From IMG/VR virus record IMGVR_UViG_3300046689_000442, positions 1-20,328 of that record: a stretch of 20,328 nt of DNA; one strand, written 5' to 3'. This stretch comes from a virus. A program made the position numbers and the translations under genes. The notes beneath the pieces were generated by a model. It was not told the origin of the DNA and did no database searches. It saw nothing but the letters and a program-made list of their open reading frames with translations. This document shows, piece after piece, positions 13,025 to 18,228 of the stretch. How positions within the stretch are numbered: the stretch's first letter is position 1; each line of letters starts with the position of its first letter.

Positions 13025-13909
13025 GACTGCAAGCGGCTCTGCGAGTGCAAGGCCGCGCATATAATCGGCGGCCTTTTGTGCAGCGCTTGCCGCTGTGAAG
13101 AATGCTTTGGAGTCTGACTTTAGAATAGCAATCCAGTTCGACACATAGGCCGCATGGCGCAAATCGCCGTCGATACCGAATTCAGCGCAAAGGAAAGCCG
13201 CTGTGAGTTCAGCGACCAATTCTTCCGCCGCATAGGCCTTGTCGCCAAAGCGCTTTCCGAATTCGCGGTTAAGCCGCTTTTCGTTGCCAGTCCAATGGCC
13301 GTGTTCATGGAAGCTTGTCGCATAGTAATGGTCAGCGCCTTTGAAGTCTTGGAAGTTAGGCAACATCACAAAGTCATGGCTGGAAGCGTAGTAAGCCCGG
13401 TCCTCGCCATGCCTCAAGTCGCTGCCAAGCGTGGCAATGAATGAGTCAACGGTAGAGTCGCGGCTGTCCTTGTTCCTGATTTTTGGCGCGACTGTGCCAA
13501 GGCAACGGGCCGGCAAGTTGTCGCATTGGGCGACGTTGAAAACGGTGAATTCGCGCAACATGGTGATGCGCTTCAATTCTTCATCACCGGCTGGCTGTTC
13601 TTTCTTGCCCTTAACCAGTAGCGGCTTCACAAAGTAAACCTGTATGCCGTGCTCATCCTTTTTGACGTGTCCGCCTAGCGCTTGGCATTGCTTGAACGTC
13701 AGGAAGCGGGGAGTCGTCCACTGCGGATTAGATGCCATGGCTTGCCAAATCAGGATGATATTGACGCCCGAATACGGCCGGCCGGTATCCGCATTGCAAG
13801 GTTGATTGGCACCGGCTGTCGCTGCCCATGGCTTGACCCATGGCACACAGCCTTTTTCCAGTTCAGAAAGAATTCGGTTTGTTACTGTCTGGTACAGGTC
13901 TTTTTTCAT
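13016..13909 (-). CDS. ArdC-like antirestriction protein: ssDNA-binding N-domain plus zincin metalloprotease (297 aa)
   Basis: Residues 1-135 match the ArdC N-terminal domain (KKDLYQTVTNRILSELEKGC, VPWVKPW, RPYSGVNIILIW, ITMLREFTVFNVAQCD), known to bind single-stranded DNA in plasmid ArdC. Residues 155-285 are a zincin-like domain with H201-E-H-G-H205 (SFHEHGHWTG) and the downstream glutamate helix (EELVAELTAAFL), the third metal ligand. ArdC-type proteins protect incoming DNA from host restriction. It is the first gene of the minus-strand leader-motif cluster, directly behind its promoter, as expected for a protein needed early. Full length, no damage seen. Confidence 0.9.
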   Translation of the reverse strand: MKKDLYQTVTNRILSELEKGCVPWVKPWAATAGANQPCNADTGRPYSGVNIILIWQAMASNPQWTTPRFLTFKQCQALGGHVKKDEHGIQVYFVKPLLVKGKKEQPAGDEELKRITMLREFTVFNVAQCDNLPARCLGTVAPKIRNKDSRDSTVDSFIATLGSDLRHGEDRAYYASSHDFVMLPNFQDFKGADHYYATSFHEHGHWTGNEKRLNREFGKRFGDKAYAAEELVAELTAAFLCAEFGIDGDLRHAAYVSNWIAILKSDSKAFFTAASAAQKAADYMRGLALAEPLAVAA

Positions 13910-13930
13910 GGTCCTTGGTCCTTGGTTGGT
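13910..13930 (-). promoter_or_regulatory. Start-associated leader copy 8 (doubled core)
   Basis: ACCAACCAAGGACC followed by AAGGACC at ATG 13909 of the ArdC-like gene. Confidence 0.8.
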
Positions 13931-13940
13931 CGCTGTGATG

Positions 13941-13970
13941 GTTATATGCCCTTATCGTGTATGGTGTCAA
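13941..13970 (-). promoter_or_regulatory. Sigma70-like promoter of the minus-strand cluster
   Basis: On the minus strand TTGACA (13970-13965) and TATAAC (13946-13941) are 18 nt apart, about 30 nt before the ArdC start. GGTTATATGCCCTTA (13940-13954) overlaps the -10 and a near copy, GGTTATATGGTCTAA (13974-13988, 12 of 15 identical), lies upstream of the -35, so operators are likely. Confidence 0.7.
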
Positions 13971-14017
13971 TAGGGTTATATGGTCTAAATGTTCCATAAC
14001 AGTGGCGAATTGACTAG

Positions 14018-14033
14018 GTAAAAGAACGGTTTA
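14018..14033 (+). repeat. 16-bp direct repeat, copy 1
   Basis: GTAAAAGAACGGTTTA, identical to 14853-14868. Here it lies between TTGACT (14010-14015) and TACAAT (14032-14037), a possible second plus-strand promoter. The surrounding stretch, 13989-14158, holds no gene that I can see. Confidence 0.6.
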
Positions 14034-14158
14034 CAATGAGCCGCAAGGATGGCCGTGGGCGGGTTTAAAGGCGGTGCGGGGATAGCAGGTAGCGGGGAGG
14101 TTTTTTAAAGGCTTGTAGGGTCAAATGGCCTATTAGACTAATTGAGCATATACACCTA

Positions 14159-14187
14159 TTGACAGCATGGCGGCCGGATGTTAAAAA
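14159..14187 (+). promoter_or_regulatory. Sigma70-like promoter of the plus-strand pair
   Basis: TTGACA (14159-14164), 17-nt spacer, TAAAAA (14182-14187), 30 nt before the 66-aa gene. CATATACACCTATTGACAGC around the -35 aligns with CATATAACCCTATTGACACC at the divergent promoter, so the two probably share a regulator. Confidence 0.65.
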
Positions 14188-14190
14188 CCG

Positions 14191-14217
14191 CAACCAACTG
14201 AGAAAGGACCAAAGCAA
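14191..14217 (+). promoter_or_regulatory. Start-associated leader copy 9 (plus strand)
   Basis: CAACCAACTG, then AGAAAGGACCAAAGCAA directly before ATG 14218. Shows that the leader belongs to gene starts and not to one strand. Confidence 0.75.
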
Positions 14218-14418
14218 ATGACCAAATCAAGTTTTTACGCAGACGGGTATCGCGACGGGCAAAGCGGCAAGGACTATTGCCCGCCAGACGTTGCCGTGTA
14301 CGGGCAAGAATATGCGGCCGGGTATGTTGATGGCCGGGCAAGAACATTCGTCGATGTCGGAACCGTAAGCGAGTACGGATTGACACAAAAACTAAGCAGC
14401 GCAATTCGCTGTTTTTAA
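14218..14418 (+). CDS. Small RMF-like protein (66 aa)
   Basis: Residues 7-42 read YADGYRDGQSGKDYCPPDVA followed by YGQEYAAGYVDGRA. The order GY-x2-G-x2-G-x-D/R...CP...Y/W-x2-GY/W resembles ribosome modulation factor, which dimerises ribosomes into inactive 100S particles in stationary phase. The end is unrelated and acidic/hydrophobic (FVDVGTVSEYGLTQKL). The resemblance is by eye and the core is short. Preceded by a leader copy and a good promoter. Confidence 0.65.
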   Translation: MTKSSFYADGYRDGQSGKDYCPPDVAVYGQEYAAGYVDGRARTFVDVGTVSEYGLTQKLSSAIRCF

Positions 14419-14420
14419 CT

Positions 14421-14442
14421 CCAACCAAAAAGGACCAACCAA
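14421..14442 (+). promoter_or_regulatory. Start-associated leader copy 10 (plus strand)
   Basis: CCAACCAAAAAGGACCAACC ending 2 nt before ATG 14443. Confidence 0.8.
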
Positions 14443-14733
14443 ATGAAAACGCCACAAGTACCAGCAATGCCGGGGATGACGCCACTGGGATTGAAGCCGG
14501 CCTATCCGACAAGCCCGCCCTATGTCGTCGGCGCGATGGCGGTACGGCGCGCGATGATGTTCTACGCAAAGACGGGGATGAAGGTTAACAGCGCTTATAG
14601 CCCGGCCAACATGCTGGCCACGGCCGGTAAGATTTGCGGCAAGGACTACGGCAAGCGGTGGAACGCAAAGAACAGTGCGGCAGCCATCGCAGACCTGACA
14701 GCATGGCTGGAAGCGAACGGCGCGCCAGTGTGA
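14443..14733 (+). CDS. Hypothetical protein (96 aa)
   Basis: Proline-rich N-terminus (MKTPQVPAMPGMTPLGLKPA), a helix (AVRRAMMFYAKTGMKV), then KICGKDYGKRWNAKNSAAAI and a final helix (IADLTAWLEANGAPV). No family recognised; it reads like a small, soluble phage accessory protein. Full leader copy before the ATG; a strong terminator follows 22 nt after the stop. Confidence 0.7.
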   Translation: MKTPQVPAMPGMTPLGLKPAYPTSPPYVVGAMAVRRAMMFYAKTGMKVNSAYSPANMLATAGKICGKDYGKRWNAKNSAAAIADLTAWLEANGAPV

Positions 14734-14755
14734 CGGCCGGCGACATCAAATGCGG

Positions 14756-14786
14756 AAAGGCCTAGCAGGTTTGCTAGGCCTTTTTT
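14756..14786 (+). terminator. Rho-independent terminator
   Basis: Perfect 12-bp stem AAAGGCCTAGCA / TGCTAGGCCTTT, 4-nt loop GGTT, followed by further T residues (14781-14786). Ends the two-gene plus-strand unit. Confidence 0.93.
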
Positions 14787-14852
14787 GTTAACAGGTCGGA
14801 TTTAATGTATTTCGTCCGAAAAATGCGTTTTTATTTCACACGTTGAAGCTGT

Positions 14853-14868
14853 GTAAAAGAACGGTTTA
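14853..14868 (+). repeat. 16-bp direct repeat, copy 2
   Basis: GTAAAAGAACGGTTTA, identical to 14018-14033, 835 bp downstream. Preceded by TTGAAG at 14843. Confidence 0.6.
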
Positions 14869-14945
14869 AGGGTGTGTCCGGTAGGGTAGGGTGCTTAACG
14901 TTTTGATGTGTAACTGTTTTTAGAGTTGTTGGACGAAAGGACATA

Positions 14946-15064
14946 ATGGATTTAATTCGGACGGAATTGGATTTAATCCGCCCGTTACTCTCTGGACGTA
15001 ATACACACACTCTCTAGAGTGTGTATTACGTCCAAGAACCGTCCGGGTTTAAATCCGTCCAATG
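14946..15064. repeat. Nested inverted-repeat structure with 15-bp hairpin
   Basis: Centre: GGACGTAATACACAC (14994-15008) pairs perfectly with GTGTGTATTACGTCC (15019-15033) around a 10-nt loop. Outer arms: GGATTTAATTCGGACGG (14948-14964) and, inverted, GGATTTAAACCCGGACGG (15056-15039). GGATTTAAT recurs at 14969-14977 and 14798-14806. The rest of 14787-14945 has no gene. Candidate origin, packaging site or recombination site. Confidence 0.75.
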
Positions 15065-15325
15065 CCAGTCACCGCAGGAAGTGGAAACGTAGTTTGGAAA
15101 GTCGGGCTGTTAAAAGCGCGACTGTTACCGGGCAACGTTAACAGGCGACGATGTGAACGGTTAAAGGCTGATGGATCGCCGTGCCATAACATCGCCGTCA
15201 CATCATCGCGTTTTTGTAATAAGCATGGCGGCCAAAAGCGAATGAGGTTTAAGACCTCGCACGTTAACAAGGTTAAAAAACTACATAAATGCCGCGCGGA
15301 ATTCCAAGGACACTCAGCGATTTAA
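15062..15325 (+). CDS. HGG-motif zinc-binding small phage protein (87 aa)
   Basis: Residues 30-56 carry RRRCERLKADGSPCHNIAV and FCNKHGG, i.e. C-x8-C-x10-C-x2-H-GG, a presumptive zinc site seen in many small proteins found before terminase genes. The rest is basic (KVKKLHKCRAEFQ). ATG 15062 is at the edge of the inverted-repeat structure and has no clear ribosome binding site, so the true start could lie elsewhere. The end overlaps the next gene by 37 bases. Confidence 0.6.
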   Translation: MPVTAGSGNVVWKVGLLKARLLPGNVNRRRCERLKADGSPCHNIAVTSSRFCNKHGGQKRMRFKTSHVNKVKKLHKCRAEFQGHSAI

Positions 15326-15510
15326 TTAGGGAAGAATTGCTGACCATTCTGCAAGATCGCAAAGCGCCAGCATCGGCGCGTGCAAGCGCCGGCCGCACGC
15401 TTGCAGAATTCTACGGTAGCGACTCGCGCGCCGATGGAAGCAAAGCGCCGGCAGCGATGAGCATAGAAGAATTAGACTCTGAGATTGCAGCGAGCGCGAA
15501 AGAGAATTGA
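15289..15510 (+). CDS. Possible small terminase-like protein (73 aa)
   Basis: Helical protein: RTLSDLIREELLTILQDRKA, PASARASAGRTLAEFYG, then MSIEELDSEIAA. The pattern of a helix, a KAPASAR-A-A-RTL-E repeat and a short final helix recalls small terminase-associated proteins of alphaproteobacterial phages, but the match is by memory and there is no large terminase nearby. AAGG lies about 15 nt before the ATG. A small DNA-binding accessory protein is the alternative. Confidence 0.55.
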   Translation: MPRGIPRTLSDLIREELLTILQDRKAPASARASAGRTLAEFYGSDSRADGSKAPAAMSIEELDSEIAASAKEN

Positions 15511-15730
15511 CGCAAGGCCTTTAACAAGCGCTGCAATAACACGTTGCATCAGTGCGCGTGCGGCTTGTCCCCAAACAAACCCCTGAAAAGCGCGCATTGA
15601 TGTGACACAGCATCGTCCGATACTGTGTCGCATACAGCACGTATTAATCACTGTGCTGCAAGGCTTTCTAAAAAATCAAAACCGACCCCTGCCCACCCCC
15701 CGACTTGAGGAACGCTGGCGACCGCAACCC
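15511..15730. other. Noncoding convergent spacer with two weak dyads
   Basis: No gene seen. GACACAG/CTGTGTC (15604-15610 with 15623-15629) and CAGCAC/GTGCTG (15635-15640 with 15653-15658) form two successive similar dyads. Lies between convergent genes; possible terminators are poor, lacking T tracts. Confidence 0.4.
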
Positions 15731-15907
15731 TCACTGACTAAATTTTCCGTCCACGTTTCCAAACCGTTCGCGCATCGCGTACAGCATCACGGCGAAGTCT
15801 GAGCCAAGCGTTGTGAGAAATTTGTTTGCGTCGGCCGGTGTCGGATTGGTCGCAAAAAACTCATTGATAAGTTTTTCGACCGCCTTGATGTGATCCTCGA
15901 CTGTCAT
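15731..15907 (-). CDS. Small helical hypothetical protein (58 aa)
   Basis: Starts MTVEDHIKAVEKLINEFFAT and ends GNVDGKFSQ; two helices with a NPTPADANKF link. ATG 15907 overlaps the upstream stop as ATGA, and GAGAG lies upstream. A longer frame to 16093 would lie across the zinc-ribbon gene and is rejected. Last gene of the minus-strand operon. No family recognised. Confidence 0.6.
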   Translation of the reverse strand: MTVEDHIKAVEKLINEFFATNPTPADANKFLTTLGSDFAVMLYAMRERFGNVDGKFSQ

Positions 15908-16116
15908 CTGGTTTTCAACTCTCGCAGCACTTGTCTGCCGCGCGCCGTTTGCTTCAGGTGTCCCTCGATGCGATCCATTCGGCGGTGAAACACTTTCGCC
16001 TCTTGCTTGTTCACGCAGTCGGGACATCGCACTTGGATTTTCCACATCACCGACTGCACCGGCAGTGCGATGGTCTGTTCGCACCTGTCGCATTTGAATT
16101 CAAACAGCGCTGTCAC
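15904..16116 (-). CDS. Zinc-ribbon protein (70 aa)
   Basis: Two CxxC pairs (FKCDRCEQT and RCPDCVNKQ) 21 residues apart make a zinc ribbon. The C-terminal half is a basic helix (HRRMDRIEGHLKQTARGRQV). Start is GTG at 16116, overlapping the upstream stop as GTGA. Likely nucleic-acid- or protein-binding; function unknown. Confidence 0.7.
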   Translation of the reverse strand: MTALFEFKCDRCEQTIALPVQSVMWKIQVRCPDCVNKQEAKVFHRRMDRIEGHLKQTARGRQVLRELKTR

Positions 16117-16301
16117 TTCGCCGCGCTCACCAGTTCAACCACGCGCTCGACGCTCTCGGTGACGTACAGCGTTGACGGTCCTGTGACCGTGATGCACGTC
16201 TGGCCGTCATCGTCCTCGACCGCGATGACGTGTGCGGCGTTCAACCACACCACGCGTTCGTTGTGCGCGTTCATAGTCAAAAGCTGAATGAGTTTTATCA
16301 T
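16113..16301 (-). CDS. Small FlbD-like protein (62 aa)
   Basis: MIKLIQLLTMNAHNERVVWL, then NAAHVIAVEDDDGQTCITV and YVTESVERVVELV. This follows the plan of the FlbD family (start MIxLT, xLNA..I..IE, TxITL.nG..YxVxESVxEVV), a short beta-rich fold. It may be a distant copy used by the phage for something unrelated to flagella. GGAAGCGGCG precedes ATG 16301; 4-base overlaps on both sides. Confidence 0.6.
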   Translation of the reverse strand: MIKLIQLLTMNAHNERVVWLNAAHVIAVEDDDGQTCITVTGPSTLYVTESVERVVELVSAAK

Positions 16302-16465
16302 CGCCGCTTCCGTTTCAGTGCGGCGAGCGCTTTGACTGACGAACCGTACTTTGTCACCGCATCAACGAACTCTTTTTCAAGGTCCACGTTACGCACCACC
16401 TTGTCGCCGATCAAAAACACAATCAGGTCCATGTCGGCTTGGTATTCTTTGTCGTCCTCGCTCAT
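16298..16465 (-). CDS. Small hypothetical protein (55 aa)
   Basis: MSEDDKEYQADMDLIVFLIG, then a helix ending in a basic tail (ALAALKRKRR). ATG 16465 overlaps the upstream stop as ATGA, and its own stop overlaps the next start likewise. No family recognised; tight packing is the main support. Confidence 0.6.
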   Translation of the reverse strand: MSEDDKEYQADMDLIVFLIGDKVVRNVDLEKEFVDAVTKYGSSVKALAALKRKRR

Positions 16466-16551
16466 CCAAACACCCACCAGCTACCGAACGCGATCACCAG
16501 CAGCATCGTCACGCCAATCGCCACATCGACGGCATCAATCGGGCCGAGCAT
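16462..16551 (-). CDS. Tiny single-pass membrane protein (29 aa)
   Basis: MLGPIDAVDVAIGVTMLLVI, then AFGSWWVFG: one membrane helix with a short N-terminal tail. The start lies 17 bases inside the preceding gene and the stop overlaps the next start as ATGA. No strong ribosome binding site. Function unknown. Confidence 0.5.
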   Translation of the reverse strand: MLGPIDAVDVAIGVTMLLVIAFGSWWVFG

Positions 16552-16744
16552 TTGCAATCGTATCCTTTATGATCTTGGCCGCAGCATCAGCCCGCCCCGC
16601 CATCAAGGCCCGGTGCGCCGCGATCATGGCACCGCGCCACAATATGATTTCATTGCACGCATCCGCCAGCAGTTCGCGGCCATGACGCGACCTCCCAACA
16701 CGATCCCGGTACGCGATCAACCGCTCCACGATGTCCAGCTTCAC
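16535..16744 (-). CDS. Small helical hypothetical protein (69 aa)
   Basis: MKLDIVERLIAYRDRVGRSR, then GRELLADACNEIILWRGAM. The pattern of a first helix (ERLIAYRDR) and a second helix ending in DACNEIILWR is common in small phage proteins of this host group; no known function. Start is GTG at 16744, overlapping the upstream stop as GTGA. Confidence 0.65.
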   Translation of the reverse strand: MKLDIVERLIAYRDRVGRSRHGRELLADACNEIILWRGAMIAAHRALMAGRADAAAKIIKDTIANARPD

Positions 16745-16902
16745 TTGCCATCACCGCGATCATTCAGCAGCGCCGCCGTCATCGCCACCAGATAGGCGCG
16801 ACGTGATGACACTTCACCACCCCCGTCCTTCACCGCCTCGCGCGCCGCAAGGTACTGGTCCAGCGCGTTGACAAAGCTGGCCGCCTTCACCTGTTCATTC
16901 AT
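16741..16902 (-). CDS. Small hypothetical protein (53 aa)
   Basis: MNEQVKAASFVNALDQYLAA, then SSRRAYLVAMTAALLNDRG; two helices. Start at 16902 is chosen because AAGGAGCGG lies just before it; the frame is open to 16953 without a site. The stop overlaps the next start. Confidence 0.6.
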   Translation of the reverse strand: MNEQVKAASFVNALDQYLAAREAVKDGGGEVSSRRAYLVAMTAALLNDRGDGK

Positions 16903-17016
16903 AAACCGCTCCTTAACCGCTGTTGCCCGTGAAACATTCCACCCCCCCACCATCCCACCACCGCTTTCCGATCAACGCGATTAAACTACACAACGCCGGG
17001 GCAGGGATCATTGCCC

Positions 17017-17136
17017 ATGACTTCATTCAACGTCGCCCTTGTCGCCTACACCGCGATGTCCACTGGCGCCGTCCTTGGCTTTCTGTGCGCGGCGTTTTTT
17101 CATCCGCCTAGCGATGAGGACACCGTGGGGCGTTAA
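17017..17136 (+). CDS. Possible small membrane protein antisense to the operon (39 aa)
   Basis: MTSFNVALVAYTAMSTGAVL, then GFLCAAFFHPPSDEDTVGR: one membrane helix with a charged tail. AGGGA lies about 10 nt before the ATG. It is opposite to most of the last third of the 84-87 aa minus-strand gene, so one of the two may be spurious; both could be real. Confidence 0.35.
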   Translation: MTSFNVALVAYTAMSTGAVLGFLCAAFFHPPSDEDTVGR

Positions 17137-17286
17137 TGAAACGTGGACCGCGTTGACCTCGACCACACCGCCACGTTCAAGGCGCACCAGCATGGCCTTG
17201 GCGCGCACGCGGAAACGGTCCAGCGGCAAACTTTTGTCACGCTGCGACAGCAGAGCCAGCAACATGCGCCGCTCCATCCACGCCAT
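17023..17286 (-). CDS. Small winged-helix-like protein (87 aa; 84 aa from ATG 17277)
   Basis: Residues 4-58 show helices followed by a wing (MLLALLSQRDKSLPLDRFRV, MLVRLERGGVVEVNAVHVSL, then LTPHGVLIARR), a pattern like winged-helix DNA-binding proteins. The end is basic and glycine-rich (KKRRAQKAKDGASGHRGVG). Two possible starts, 17286 and 17277 (preceded by GGAAATGGCGTGG). A 120-bp gap separates it from the next gene downstream. Likely a regulator; low certainty on fold. Confidence 0.6.
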   Translation of the reverse strand: MAWMERRMLLALLSQRDKSLPLDRFRVRAKAMLVRLERGGVVEVNAVHVSLTPHGVLIARRMKKRRAQKAKDGASGHRGVGDKGDVE

Positions 17287-17313
17287 TTCCGACTTTCAAG
17301 GGCCGACTTTGCT

Positions 17314-17700
17314 TCAGCCGTGCCCATTGCTTTTCTTCTTCGCGCGCTTCTTTTTTGGCTGCGCGTGTTTAATCACCCAGTCCGCTTGCTTTAACGCTTC
17401 TTCTTTCCAGTCCAGTTTCCTGCGTTTGCGAAAGCCGACCACGACGCGGCCGTCCGCAGTAATTTCATCGTGGCGCGCATAACCCAGCGCCGCCGTGACC
17501 GCCGTCACCGTCGAGTTTTGTGGTTGCCGCGTCGGGCCATCAAACCAGTTGTCCAAGGTGGCGGTGGCAACACCCGACACCGCATGCACGGCGGAATTCT
17601 TTAGCCGCTCTTGCTGCACCACGGTGCGCACCGCATCAATCACCGGGTCTTTGTCGATGAAGCGATAGCTGCGATAGATGTAGGTTCTTGCCATCATCAA
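17314..17700 (-). CDS. HTH DNA-binding protein (128 aa)
   Basis: Residues 17-65 form a helix-turn-helix of the Xre type: DPVIDAVRTVVQQERLKNSA, then VSGVATATLDNWFDG and a further helix (STVTAVTAALGYAR). The SGVATATLDNWFDGPTRxPQ form is typical of phage-borne regulators of rhizobial phages. C-terminus is lysine-rich. Three ATGs in a row after AAAAAGGGG make the exact start uncertain by two codons. Likely regulator of this operon. Confidence 0.75.
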   Translation of the reverse strand: MMMARTYIYRSYRFIDKDPVIDAVRTVVQQERLKNSAVHAVSGVATATLDNWFDGPTRQPQNSTVTAVTAALGYARHDEITADGRVVVGFRKRRKLDWKEEALKQADWVIKHAQPKKKRAKKKSNGHG

Positions 17701-17720
17701 ACCCCTTTTTCATCGCCGTC

Positions 17721-18140
17721 TTACTTTTTTTTCTTCGCAGCCTTCCTGTGCCGCATGCGGTCGCGCACTTTTGTTGCCAGCGCGTAGCTGCCGTCCTCGC
17801 GCGCCACCAGATCACCGGACTTTTTCAGCTTGTGGACCAATGAATGCACCGACACCGGCGAGCGGCCCATCGCTTCAAAGCTATCGGCCATCTGCGACAC
17901 CGTCATCGGCGGCTTGCCGTGCATGGCCTTGAACAGCGCTTCATCGCCGGTGGTTTCGTATTTCTTGTAAGGTCCGCGCACTGTGCCCTTGCGCGCTTCG
18001 GCGTGACCGTTCGGCTTGGTCTTGTCGCTCAGTCCGGTGAGCACGATCTTGGCAACGCCGTCCATGTTGTCGAGCATCCGGTAAACCCGCCCGACATACA
18101 TTTCCTCGACTTCAATGTGGATCGGAAACAGCTTTGGCAT
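17721..18140 (-). CDS. Hypothetical protein with winged-helix-like C-terminal half (139 aa)
   Basis: First gene of the minus-strand operon. N-terminal half: PKLFPIHIEVEEMYVGRVYR, of unknown fold. Middle linker is glycine/proline-rich (KGTVRGPYKKYETTG). Residues 70-128 read like a winged helix (MTVSQMADSFEAMG, then SPVSVHSLVHKLKKSGDLVA, then a wing REDGSYALATK), with a lysine tail. ATG 18140 with GAGAGGGTG upstream is chosen over GTG 18149. A divergent HTH gene lies 88 nt away. Confidence 0.65.
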   Translation of the reverse strand: MPKLFPIHIEVEEMYVGRVYRMLDNMDGVAKIVLTGLSDKTKPNGHAEARKGTVRGPYKKYETTGDEALFKAMHGKPPMTVSQMADSFEAMGRSPVSVHSLVHKLKKSGDLVAREDGSYALATKVRDRMRHRKAAKKKK

Positions 18141-18228
18141 TGTTCTCACCCTCTCGCTATATAGGTGTAGTATAATGCACCCTTAGCACCGGGTGAAGCC
18201 ATAAAAAGTTCGCGCGCAAGGAGGTGTA
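18141..18228. promoter_or_regulatory. Divergent control region of the right-hand operon
   Basis: Between the first minus-strand gene and the plus-strand Xre gene. Plus strand has TATAAT at 18171-18176 (no good -35). On the minus strand TTCACC and TATACT are 17 nt apart. CTATATAGGTGTA (18157-18169) resembles the half-sites near 13940-13990 and 11444. AAGGAGGTGTA before 18229 is a near-perfect ribosome binding site. Confidence 0.55.

Noticed and set aside
10684-14442. CRISPR array, because of the many short repeats
   Set aside because: Repeats are hundreds of bases apart, tied to start codons and on both strands; there are no regular spacers.
15731-16093. Longer form (120 aa) of the last gene of the right-hand operon
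   Set aside because: The extension lies out of frame over the zinc-ribbon gene; ATG 15907 with an ATGA overlap is better supported.
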